Below are positions 46,122-53,781 of a stretch of DNA of 64,000 nt, piece after piece (the first letter of the stretch is position 1; the number at the start of each line of letters is the position of its first letter). This DNA is from Bog-473 sp035534235. Lineage in GTDB: Bacteria > Actinomycetota > Acidimicrobiia > Acidimicrobiales > RAAP-2. The notes beneath the pieces were generated by a model. The model was not told the origin of the DNA, did no database searches, and saw only the letters and a program-made list of their open reading frames with translations. Made by a program: the position numbers and the translations under genes. The stretch covers positions 1 through 64,000 of the forward strand of contig DATLSH010000028.1 in NCBI GenBank assembly GCA_035534235.1, in the 5' to 3' direction.

Positions 46122-46604
46122 TCAGAAGTGAAGGACATGGGCGGCGGAGAGCAGCAGTAAGATCAAAGTGGCGGTGGTCGCCACCATCACCGCCACCGTC
46201 AGCCGGCGTACCACGGCTGCCTGCGGGGCCAACGTCCTTATCCGGTGGGCGGCCGCCAGGGCCCGGACATTGGCTTCCACAGCAACCGGATCGTCGGTCG
46301 GCAGGACGAAGCGATGGTGACGCCCACCACGCTCGACCACGGCGACCACGACGCCTTCCCTCCCGTCAGGGAGTATGGACCGCTCGGCGATCGACAGCTC
46401 ATCCACCTTGGACCAGGTACAGCGCCAGATGACTTTGCCGCTGGATCTGGCCAACGCAAGGTCCCGGGCGCCGAACGTGAGCTCCAGATCGGGAATGGCC
46501 ACGCGTCGCGCCACCCCTTTCGTCAGGAGGTAGACGTCGGGGATGCTCCATGCTTCCTCCGGATCTTTCACCGACGCCATACGAGGTTGAGACGCTACTT
46601 CCAT
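46122..46604 (-). CDS. Tail-anchored hypothetical protein downstream of ctaG
   Basis: 160 aa. The middle (about 15-130) is beta-rich with a PH-like pattern (PDVYLLTKGVARRVAIPDLE, IWRCTWSKVDELSI, REGVVVAVVERGGRHHRFVL), and the C-terminus is one membrane helix (about 138-158, LTVAVMVATTATLILLLLS). Its ATG overlaps the ctaG stop as TAATG, so it is translated with CtaG and may act with the oxidase assembly factor. Not a named family to me. Confidence 0.65.
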   Translation of the reverse strand: MEVASQPRMASVKDPEEAWSIPDVYLLTKGVARRVAIPDLELTFGARDLALARSSGKVIWRCTWSKVDELSIAERSILPDGREGVVVAVVERGGRHHRFVLPTDDPVAVEANVRALAAAHRIRTLAPQAAVVRRLTVAVMVATTATLILLLLSAAHVLHF

Positions 46605-47470
46605 TACCCGCGCCCTCCCTCCCGGCGCTCCCGACGGTCGGCGCGCTCGATCTCGCGCTCGACGTCCGACCACAGGAGCGGTTCGGGATCGTCCTCGGTG
46701 CCGGCCAGCTCCGGGGCACGGCGCATGATGATGAACGCCACCGTCCACAGCACGGCGATGGTGCTCAACTTGGCCAGGAACCCGGCCAATTGTTGATTGA
46801 GCAAGGGTGACATGCCCAGCACCGTTCCCCGATGGATGTAGGACGGATAGAGCGGCCTGCGGGCGAAGATCCAGACCACACAGAGGAAGCTGGGCACAAT
46901 CGACTGCACAATGAGGTAGCCGCCCCGACCCAGGGCGGGCAATTGTCGGGCGCCAGGCAAGGCGGAGAGCACCGGTGCCCACAGCACAAAGCCCGAAGCC
47001 AGCACCAACAGCTGGACCACCACCCGCGCCAGGTCGGACCGGGAGGCGATGCTGACGGCTCCAGTCGTCAACGTGCCCACAGCCACGACAGTGACCGCAA
47101 CGATTGCCGGGAGCGGTTTGGCGGCTATCCGCAGCACGGCGTCAACGGGGGACGGGCGGGTGAGCCGGGCGATGATCGGGCTCGGCGTCCCGATCCCCAG
47201 TAGTGCGGGCACCGCCAGGGTCAGGAGCAAGCGTTGGAGCACCAGGGCCAGGAGCGACCAGTGGGCGGCCAGGTCGCCCAGGGGCCACGCCACGGAGCCC
47301 AAGAGGAGGACCAAGGCCAGGAAGAACTGCGTACGCTGCCGGGGAGTGGCCCCCCACCCGGCGTGATGCGTTGCCCGGAGGTACCCAGCGGCGATGGCCA
47401 GCACGGCCAGGGTCCACCCCAGGTGAAGGTGCCAGGCAAACGGTTGGTTCAACGCGGTCACTGCGCACAC
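46604..47470 (-). CDS. ctaG: CtaG-like cytochrome c oxidase assembly factor (caa3 type)
   Basis: 288 aa with about seven helices. HLHLGWTLAVLAIAAGYL, WPLGDLAAHWSLLALVLQRL and TPSPIIARLTRP follow the CtaG_2 family pattern (copper delivery to the oxidase). The C-terminus is a charged cytoplasmic tail. GTG start, with a second GTG three codons in. Only 20 bp separate it from the divergent pafBC-type gene. Confidence 0.82.
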   Translation of the reverse strand: MCAVTALNQPFAWHLHLGWTLAVLAIAAGYLRATHHAGWGATPRQRTQFFLALVLLLGSVAWPLGDLAAHWSLLALVLQRLLLTLAVPALLGIGTPSPIIARLTRPSPVDAVLRIAAKPLPAIVAVTVVAVGTLTTGAVSIASRSDLARVVVQLLVLASGFVLWAPVLSALPGARQLPALGRGGYLIVQSIVPSFLCVVWIFARRPLYPSYIHRGTVLGMSPLLNQQLAGFLAKLSTIAVLWTVAFIIMRRAPELAGTEDDPEPLLWSDVEREIERADRRERREGGRG

Positions 47471-47477
47471 GCCGCCG

Positions 47478-47483
47478 TAGGCT
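47478..47483 (+). promoter_or_regulatory. -10 box of the PafBC-type regulator
   Basis: TAGGCT ends 7 nt before the ATG at 47491, inside the 20-bp gap to the divergent ctaG. Confidence 0.5.
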
Positions 47484-47490
47484 CTGGCCG

Positions 47491-49446
47491 ATGGTCAGGC
47501 CAGCCAGAGTCGATCGACTCGAACGAGTCACAGACCTTGTCCTGGTTCTCCTGCAGACCCCGGTGCCCCTGACCCTCGATGCCATTGCCCACGAAGTGCC
47601 CGGGTACCCTGACGAGGTCGCGGCAAGGCGGCAGGCCTTCGAGCGGGACAAGCGCCTGTTGCGCGATGAGGGGATCCCGGTCCGCACGGAGCGCCTGAGC
47701 GGGCGCGAGCAGTATGGATACCGGATCGATCGGGACGCTTTCTATCTGCCCGACCTGGCGCTCGAACCAGACGAGCAGATTGCGCTGCACCTGGCCGTGG
47801 CCGGCGTCCACCTGGGCGATCCTAGTGGGCGTGATGCGCTGCTGAAGTTGGGCGCCACCGGGTTGCACGAGGTCCGGCCGATCGCCACCCTGGTGCCGCC
47901 GGAGGCTCTCATCGACCTCTTCGAAGCAGTGCGTACCCGGGCCGTCGCCACCTTCGACTACCGGAACGTGACCCGCCGGGTGGCGCCGGTCGGGCTCTGG
48001 TTTCGTTTCGGCCACTGGTACCTGGTGGCATGGGACCTGGATCGCCAGTCCGTACGGACCTTCCGGGTCGACCGCATGAGAAGTGGCGTCGTTCAGGGCA
48101 CCCCCGGGAGTGCCGAGGTGCCCCCGGGGATCGATGTCCGTGCGGCGCTGCCCGACAGGCCTTGGCAGTTGGAAGGTGATGAGCACGCCCTCATGCGGAT
48201 ACGCGTCGATGCTCTGGAGGGCCCGCGGGTCGCTGAGGAGGTTGGCCACGACAAGGTCGATCGCCGTCACGATGACGGGTCCGTCGACCTCAATCTCAAG
48301 GTGGACTCGTTCGCGGCGATCCGATCCTGGGTCCTGGGCCTGCTCCATCACGCCGAGATCCTCGAACCTCGGGAATTCAGGGAGGAGCTGATCGCTTGGC
48401 TCACCGCTCTGGCTACGGCCCCCGTGCCCAAGGTGCGGCGGACCGCCGCTCTGGTCCCCTCATCGTCGGATGGCGAGCGAGCGCTCGGAGAAGCCAGGGG
48501 ATTGCCGGGACGCCACACGAGCGAGCGCCTACGGCGCCTGTTGGCGGTGGTGGGCTGGTTGGCCCACGTGGGAGAGGCGCCGCTCTCCGAGGTGTCCCTG
48601 CGATTTGGCATGAGTGAAAGGGAACTGGTGGCCGAACTTGAGTTGGCGGCGTGCTGTGGCGTCCCGCCTTACACCCCGGACACGCTCATGGAGATTGAAG
48701 TGTCAGAGACCTCCGTGCGGGCCTTTCTCCCCGGTGACCATGCACTCCCGCGCCGCCTGACGGCGGCCGAGGGATTTGCCGTCGCCGCATCGGCTCGCCT
48801 GATCCTGGCCGTGCCCGGATCAGACAATGATCCGCTACGCCGGGCCCTGGCCAAACTTGACGCCGCGCTGGGCTCGCGGGGAGCGGTGGGTATTGAGGTT
48901 GATGCACCCCAGCACCTGGCCGTCGTGCGCCAGGCAGCTGATTTCGGGGAGATCCTTGAGATCGACTATCTCTCCGCATCCCGCGACGAGCTGAGCACGC
49001 GGACGGTCGAGCCGTCCCAGGTCACCACGGTCGATGGCCACTGGTACCTCGATGCCTTCTGCCACAGGGCGGACGACATGAGGCGGTTTCGGGTTGACCG
49101 GATCAACGCCGTCCGCCCCATTGATGCCGCCAGGACCGGCGCTCCCCGGCTTGTCCGCTCCGGAGAGGACGCCTTTCTTCCGGGTCCAGGGGCTCTGGAA
49201 GTCCATCTTCACCTGGGTCCGGGGGCGCAGTGGGTGGCCGAATCCGTGCCGGTCCGGGCCGTCCGGCGAGCCCCCGACGGATCGGCGACCGACGTGGTCC
49301 TAGGTGTGGCCGGAATGGCCTGGTTCGAGCGGCTCCTTCTCCAACTCGGCCACGGGTCCTATGTCGTGAGCCCGCCGGAGCTGACCTCCCTGGCTGCTGA
49401 GGCGGCGAGAAGGGTATTGCACGTGTATCAAAAAGACATAGAATGA
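47491..49446 (+). CDS. Fused PafB-PafC tandem WYL-domain transcriptional regulator
   Basis: 651 aa. Two halves each have a winged HTH followed by a WYL domain. First HTH about 8-60 (RLERVTDLVLVLLQTPVPLT) with WYL core ATFDYRNVTRRVAPVGLWFR, then a C-terminal extension. The second half starts near 340 (SERLRRLLAVVGWLAHVGEA) with WYL core EIDYLSASRDELSTRTVEPS and RRFRVDRINAVRP. In mycobacteria the separate pafB and pafC genes encode the RecA-independent DNA-damage activator; a natural fusion is known in some actinobacteria. The usual pup-proteasome neighbours are not in this window. Confidence 0.88.
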   Translation: MVRPARVDRLERVTDLVLVLLQTPVPLTLDAIAHEVPGYPDEVAARRQAFERDKRLLRDEGIPVRTERLSGREQYGYRIDRDAFYLPDLALEPDEQIALHLAVAGVHLGDPSGRDALLKLGATGLHEVRPIATLVPPEALIDLFEAVRTRAVATFDYRNVTRRVAPVGLWFRFGHWYLVAWDLDRQSVRTFRVDRMRSGVVQGTPGSAEVPPGIDVRAALPDRPWQLEGDEHALMRIRVDALEGPRVAEEVGHDKVDRRHDDGSVDLNLKVDSFAAIRSWVLGLLHHAEILEPREFREELIAWLTALATAPVPKVRRTAALVPSSSDGERALGEARGLPGRHTSERLRRLLAVVGWLAHVGEAPLSEVSLRFGMSERELVAELELAACCGVPPYTPDTLMEIEVSETSVRAFLPGDHALPRRLTAAEGFAVAASARLILAVPGSDNDPLRRALAKLDAALGSRGAVGIEVDAPQHLAVVRQAADFGEILEIDYLSASRDELSTRTVEPSQVTTVDGHWYLDAFCHRADDMRRFRVDRINAVRPIDAARTGAPRLVRSGEDAFLPGPGALEVHLHLGPGAQWVAESVPVRAVRRAPDGSATDVVLGVAGMAWFERLLLQLGHGSYVVSPPELTSLAAEAARRVLHVYQKDIE

Positions 49447-49455
49447 CAGGGGAGT

Positions 49456-49461
49456 TATTAT
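49456..49461 (+). promoter_or_regulatory. -10 box of the relaxase gene
   Basis: TATTAT, near the consensus and much more AT-rich than other promoters here. It is followed by a strong ribosome site AGAAAGGAG before the ATG at 49477. Confidence 0.4.
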
Positions 49462-49476
49462 AGAGAAAGGAGACCG

Positions 49477-50883
49477 ATGCTGGGGGTGCGTCGCCTCACC
49501 GCGAGCCGAGCGGACTACTACCTCTCCGATCTGGCCCAGGAGCTCCCGGTGTCATCGGCTCCCCATCCGGGGCAGGGCGCATGGATCGGGCAGGCCGCGT
49601 CGGGCCTGGGTCTGCGGGGCCCGGTGGATGAGGAGCGGTTGCGAGCCGTTCTGGAGGGTCGCCATCCCGAGAACGGCCCTCAGATGCGATCGGGGAGGGC
49701 AACCGTCCTGGGCTTCGATCTGACCTTCAGCGCCCCGAAGTCCGCCAGCGTGCTGTTCGCGCTCGGTGGTGAGGACGTGGCTCGGCACATCCTGATGGCG
49801 CACGCCGAGGCCGTGGGGGGCGCATTGACCTACATGGAAGACCACGGGGTCTCCGCCACTCGGCGTGCCGGAACGTGGCGCGAAGTGGTGCCGACGACCG
49901 GCGTGCTCGCAGGGTCATTCACGCACGGGGTGAGCCGCAATGGGGATCCACATCTCCACAGTCACATCGTGATGGCCAACATGGTGCACGGGCAGGACGG
50001 CCGCTGGAGTGCCTGTGACCAGCGCGGGATCTCGGCTCATCGAGAAGCGGCATCGGCGGTCTACGACGCCCATTTGCGCTCAGGGATGACGGCACGCCTC
50101 GGCGTACGCTGGACTCAGGCACCCCTGCAGCGGGCCGAAGTCAGCGGAGTCTCCCCGCTGCTGCTGGGCGAGTTCTCCTCCCGCTCGGCCGACATTCGCC
50201 GGCACCTGGCCGAAGTAGGAACCCACTCGAGCCGGGCCAATCACATTGCATGGGCGGTCACCCGACCCACCAAACAGAGCGGCGCCAGTTACTCGGAGCT
50301 CACGTCGAGCTGGGGACGGCGAGCCCGGTCCCTGGGGGTGGACCAATCCGAGCTGGCCATGGTGCTGGGGCAGGGGATACCGGATCGGCAGTCATTCAAT
50401 GAACACCAATTCGCCGCCCTGCTCTCAATGTCGCCCGACGGAGGGGCACGGCGGCGTGACGTCATAGCTGCACTTGGTGGCGCCGCGGCGGACGGCGCTG
50501 CCGCCGGCGCCCTCGAAACGCTGACCGATATGTGGGTGCCGTCGCCTTCCCATGCCCAAGTCGGTGTGGCTGAAGACACGCACCAGCGGCGCACCTTCGT
50601 GCCTGGGAGACATCTTCTGGGCACCCTTGGTCCGCGCCCGGTTGACCCTGAGGAACACAGAGTGTGGCGTCAAGCCGCCCTGGCCATAGACGGCTACCGG
50701 GAGCGTTGGGGCGTCACGAGGTCAATGGATGCATACGGCGTCGGCGCTCTGTCGACGGACCTGGCCGCGCTACCCACAAACCGATTGGTCGACCATTTGC
50801 GCACCACACAGGCCGTACAACAGGCGCGCGCATTCATGGGACGAAGGGAGCCACACGTCATGGAATTGGCCCGCGGACGTTGA
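49477..50883 (+). CDS. MOBF-family (TrwC-like) relaxase, relaxase domain only
   Basis: 468 aa. MLGVRRLTASRADYYLSDL carries the catalytic Tyr pair (14-15). SGRATVLGFDLTFSAPKSAS is the TrwC signature, and the metal-binding three-His motif is in GDPHLHSHIVMANM (His159, 161, 163). Full TrwC/TraI proteins have a C-terminal helicase and reach ~1000 aa or more; here only the nicking domain and a short tail remain. It converges with the coupling-protein gene with one base between stops. Likely nicks an oriT to start conjugative transfer; may be a remnant. Confidence 0.85.
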   Translation: MLGVRRLTASRADYYLSDLAQELPVSSAPHPGQGAWIGQAASGLGLRGPVDEERLRAVLEGRHPENGPQMRSGRATVLGFDLTFSAPKSASVLFALGGEDVARHILMAHAEAVGGALTYMEDHGVSATRRAGTWREVVPTTGVLAGSFTHGVSRNGDPHLHSHIVMANMVHGQDGRWSACDQRGISAHREAASAVYDAHLRSGMTARLGVRWTQAPLQRAEVSGVSPLLLGEFSSRSADIRRHLAEVGTHSSRANHIAWAVTRPTKQSGASYSELTSSWGRRARSLGVDQSELAMVLGQGIPDRQSFNEHQFAALLSMSPDGGARRRDVIAALGGAAADGAAAGALETLTDMWVPSPSHAQVGVAEDTHQRRTFVPGRHLLGTLGPRPVDPEEHRVWRQAALAIDGYRERWGVTRSMDAYGVGALSTDLAALPTNRLVDHLRTTQAVQQARAFMGRREPHVMELARGR

Positions 50884-50884
50884 A

Positions 50885-52303
50885 TCAGCGACCGCGATCC
50901 ATCGGCCGGCGGGCGGGTACCGAGCGCACAACCGGCATCAGGTCGCGCCATGGTCCATGCAAGTGGGAGGGAGTGAGGGTGACGGTTCCGATCGTCTTGT
51001 CCGGGCCGAGGACAAGCGCCTGACCGTCGCAGCCGCGGGAGATCACATCCACCGGATGCCGTGCCAGGCGCACGGTGCCCACCGAGCTGGAAGGGCGGAT
51101 CCGGCCCCGCTCGCCCACCGAGCGGCCCACCGTGGTTGTCGTGACCTCGTGCTCGCCCCCGAGCGCACTCAGGTCCCGCAGAGTGGCAGTGTCTGCGATC
51201 CCGGGCATCACGACAGTCGTGCCGAAGAGCGATAGGAATCCGTCCGCAGCCGTCCCCCAGCGCACACGAGCCTGGGAGAGATCCTGGAGGCAGGCCAGCA
51301 CCAGGAGTCCCTGCCCGGCCCCTTCGCTGACCATTGAGACAAGATCGGGAATTGGGGCAATGTTGGCCACTTCGTCCAGTGCGAACAAAGTGGGTGCCCC
51401 TGATGCACCCTCTCTTTCGCGCACGTAGGTGGCATCTCTCACGTCGCCTATGGAGGCGACGACGAGTGGTGCGAACTGATGTTGCCGTCGACCGGGAGAG
51501 CATATGTACATCGTGTTCGGTCCTCGGCAGAATTCGTCGAGATTGAGGGGCGGATCCATGGTGGACGCCATGGCCCCCTCGGTTCGATAGGCGGCGAGTA
51601 CGCCAGATGCAGTGGACCAAATTCCCGACTGTTCCCGGGCATCGGTTGCCACAATTCCGGCCAAGAGGTCGGTGGCCGTGGCATCCTCGCCAACAGTCGA
51701 CGTGAGGATTTCGAGTGGAGTCACACCGTTTCGGCGGTCAATCCACCGCAAAATCGATCGCATCGGAAGATTTTCTGAAGCCGCCGCATGGAGCAATGGC
51801 GCGAGAAGCGCGCCGGCCCGCTCGGTCCAGTGCTGCTCTCCCGATGAAAGTGACAAGGATCCTCCGCTCAGACGGCTGGCGCCCACCATGGAGTCCGCCG
51901 TTTGCACTGCTGAGTCCCAGTTGGCCGCGGTGGTCAGTGGAGACCAACCGATTCGCTCCACACCCTTGGGGCACTCGATTTCTCCGCTCGGATCGTAGAG
52001 AAACGCCCAGCCTTCACGGCACCGTGACGATGCCGTGGCACGCAGCACGTCTGGCTTGGTCGAGGTCGAGACGACCGGTCCGTCGGACAGCAAAAGATTG
52101 GGTATGACCAGGGATGATGTCTTTCCAGAGCGAGAAGGTCCGAGCACCAGAGTCGAGCGCTGTGCACCCGCCCACGCCCATCCACCAGGTCCGGTTCCCA
52201 GGTAAATACTGTGGCCAGCAAGTCGATGGACTTCATGGAGAGCCCGCGTGGAATTCATGAACGCATTGGGCACTTCTGACTGAGGCCCAAGAGCGTGTTC
52301 CAT
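50885..52303 (-). CDS. TraG/TraD-type type IV coupling protein
   Basis: 472 aa from the ATG at 52303 (one at 52258 is an alternative; the frame is open to 52498 but non-coding in character). ATPase that delivers relaxase-bound DNA to a secretion channel. Walker A GPSRSGKT is at 55-62 (VLGPSRSGKTSSLVIPNLLL), Walker B in TLFALDEVANIAPI, and VLACLQDLSQARVRWG follows TraG-family order. The N-terminal membrane helices typical of VirD4/TraG are absent. Confidence 0.85.
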   Translation of the reverse strand: MEHALGPQSEVPNAFMNSTRALHEVHRLAGHSIYLGTGPGGWAWAGAQRSTLVLGPSRSGKTSSLVIPNLLLSDGPVVSTSTKPDVLRATASSRCREGWAFLYDPSGEIECPKGVERIGWSPLTTAANWDSAVQTADSMVGASRLSGGSLSLSSGEQHWTERAGALLAPLLHAAASENLPMRSILRWIDRRNGVTPLEILTSTVGEDATATDLLAGIVATDAREQSGIWSTASGVLAAYRTEGAMASTMDPPLNLDEFCRGPNTMYICSPGRRQHQFAPLVVASIGDVRDATYVREREGASGAPTLFALDEVANIAPIPDLVSMVSEGAGQGLLVLACLQDLSQARVRWGTAADGFLSLFGTTVVMPGIADTATLRDLSALGGEHEVTTTTVGRSVGERGRIRPSSSVGTVRLARHPVDVISRGCDGQALVLGPDKTIGTVTLTPSHLHGPWRDLMPVVRSVPARRPMDRGR

Positions 52304-52821
52304 GCAAGCGATGTTGATGTCCTTGTGCAGAATTTTCCATAGGACATTGTCCGTTCGGGACCGACTAACTCTCGCCACGCACATCGAACAAGAGCAGAAT
52401 GAGCACATTTTAAGTGCTTGCAACGACGCAAATCTCCGCAAATCCGCAAGGTCAAAGTTGCGACGCGGGATGAGGATGCTTGACCTGAGCGCGTTCACAA
52501 CCGAGAATGTGGTTACCCGATGTGTTAGGGAGGGTTGTTATGTGCTGCGACACAACCATGTGCAGCGCGCAAGTCGAAACTGTCGGATCGTCGATTTCGC
52601 GCGACATGATGAGTTGCAGCATCTCAATTATTCATTGCATTTCGGGCGAATTGCGCGAGTTGGCGGCATGAGGAGAAGTCGATGACCTCACCACACGCAC
52701 GCCATCCGTTCCAATTGCAAATGAAACCGGTGCGGCATTGCGCACGAAGATGGGTACCTGACATCGGAGTGGCGCAGGCTTCACCTCTATGCAGTGTCAA
52801 TGCTCCTAGGGAGGTGCACCT
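52304..52821. other. AT-richer region without convincing gene, possible oriT
   Basis: 518 bp upstream of the coupling-protein gene, with runs such as CTCAATTATTCATTGCAT that are unusual here. A plus-strand frame (52302-52685) exists but has poor third-position GC. GGTTGT (52533-52538) and ACAACC (52552-52557) form a 6-bp inverted repeat with a 13-nt loop, the scale of an oriT hairpin. The start of the histone-like gene follows at 52822. Confidence 0.3.
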
Positions 52822-53022
52822 GTGGCAGTAGCCGCGAAAAGAAGGGCTCCGGCCAAAAAGGCCGTCAAGCGGGCCCCAGCAAAGAAAGCAGTGAAGAGGG
52901 CTCCGGCCAAGAAGCGCCCGGCAGCCAAGAAGGCAGTCAAGCGGGCTCCGGCCAAGAAGCGCCCGGCAGCCAAGAAGGCAGTCAGGCGAGCTCCGGCCAA
53001 GAAGGCGGCGCGTCGACGCTGA
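52822..53022 (+). CDS. Histone-H1-like Lys/Ala/Pro-rich nucleoid protein
   Basis: 66 aa made almost entirely of KRAPAKKAV and KKRPAAKKA repeats with a basic RRR end; no hydrophobic core, so intrinsically disordered. It resembles the H1-like tails of actinobacterial HU and small DNA-compacting proteins, here as a stand-alone peptide. GTG start after AGGGAGGTG (near 52808-52816), followed by a strong terminator. It probably binds DNA or RNA non-specifically. Confidence 0.75.
   Translation: MAVAAKRRAPAKKAVKRAPAKKAVKRAPAKKRPAAKKAVKRAPAKKRPAAKKAVRRAPAKKAARRR
52900..52989 (+). repeat. Tandem 45-nt repeat, two copies, within the H1-like gene
   Basis: Units 52900-52944 and 52945-52989 differ at only two bases near their ends. 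Each encodes 15 residues of the basic repeat. Copy number is probably variable between strains. Confidence 0.85.
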
Positions 53023-53048
53023 GCAACGCGTTCCCGTTGGAACGAGTG

Positions 53049-53076
53049 AAGCCGGGGGCCTGCGGGCCCCCGGCTT
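53049..53076 (+). terminator. Rho-independent terminator of the H1-like gene
   Basis: AAGCCGGGGGCC (53049-53060), loop TGCG, perfect complementary arm 53065-53076, then TTGC. A 12-bp GC-rich stem with a short T run. It could also stop cofC transcripts from the other side. Confidence 0.75.
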
Positions 53077-53106
53077 TGCATTCGGGAGACCGTGGTGCCC
53101 CGACGT

Positions 53107-53724
53107 TTACGAGGTGAGTTCCAACACGTCGGCCGGCCAGTCCACGTCGTAGGCCAGGAGCGGGTTCCGTACCACGCGCACCCGGAGACCGAGGCGCACG
53201 GCTTCGGCGCGGTGTGCCCGGAAGGAACCTGGCCCATACGCGAAGTGAAAGTCACAACCCGCCGGCAACCGAAGGACGTTGGTGCCGTCATCAAGCCGGT
53301 CAGGAACGAGGGTCACGCCGTCGAAGGATCCCAACGAGCCCAACCCGCAGGCGCGGGGAAGGTCGCCATGGGCCACAATCACCCAGGCGACCCGAGCTTC
53401 GGCGAGTCGGCTCACGGCCGACCGGACGGCGACGTTGAGCCCCTGACCGGGTTCCCACATGACGACGGCGCCAAGACCGGTGGCCCATTGGGCCACCTCG
53501 ATGTCGTCGCATACCACGGCAACCTGTAGGGGTGCGGAGGCGGCCACCACCTGCTCAGCCATGGTTCGGACGAGCTCCACGCGCTGGGCGTCGCTCAATG
53601 TGGCCCCCAGGCGTCGCTTGGCCTGGCGGAATCCCTTGACCGGAATGAGCACCACTTCGGACCCCAGCCCACTTGTTCCTGGTCCAGCATTGGTGTGCCG
53701 GGTGGCGGAGCCTGCGGCGGACAC
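53107..53724 (-). CDS. cofC: 2-phospho-L-lactate/phosphoenolpyruvate guanylyltransferase (CofC/FbiD)
   Basis: 205 aa from the GTG at 53724. I chose it because TACACT (53732-53737) lies 7 nt upstream, and it gives the usual CofC length. VVLIPVKGFRQAKRRLGATL is the nucleotide-binding loop, with VVCDDIEVAQWA, VIVAHGDLPRA (metal Asp) and DGTNVLRLPAG later. It activates the side-chain acid for cofactor F420 synthesis with GTP. Divergent from gpsA. Confidence 0.88.
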   Translation of the reverse strand: MSAAGSATRHTNAGPGTSGLGSEVVLIPVKGFRQAKRRLGATLSDAQRVELVRTMAEQVVAASAPLQVAVVCDDIEVAQWATGLGAVVMWEPGQGLNVAVRSAVSRLAEARVAWVIVAHGDLPRACGLGSLGSFDGVTLVPDRLDDGTNVLRLPAGCDFHFAYGPGSFRAHRAEAVRLGLRVRVVRNPLLAYDVDWPADVLELTS

Positions 53725-53731
53725 CCGAGAC

Positions 53732-53775
53732 AGTGTACGGGTGGCAGCCGGGTGCCTCACCGGCCGCCATAGGCT
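53732..53775. promoter_or_regulatory. Divergent leaderless promoters of cofC and gpsA
   Basis: TACACT on minus (53732-53737) lies 7 nt before the cofC GTG, and TAGGCT on plus (53770-53775) lies 6 nt before the gpsA ATG. Both face outward in a 57-bp gap. Confidence 0.5.
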
Positions 53776-53781
53776 TTGGGC

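Noticed and set aside
52302..52685. 127-aa plus-strand frame upstream of the H1-like gene
   Set aside because: Third codon positions are not GC-rich, no ribosome site precedes it, and it begins inside the start of the coupling-protein gene. Treated as non-coding.
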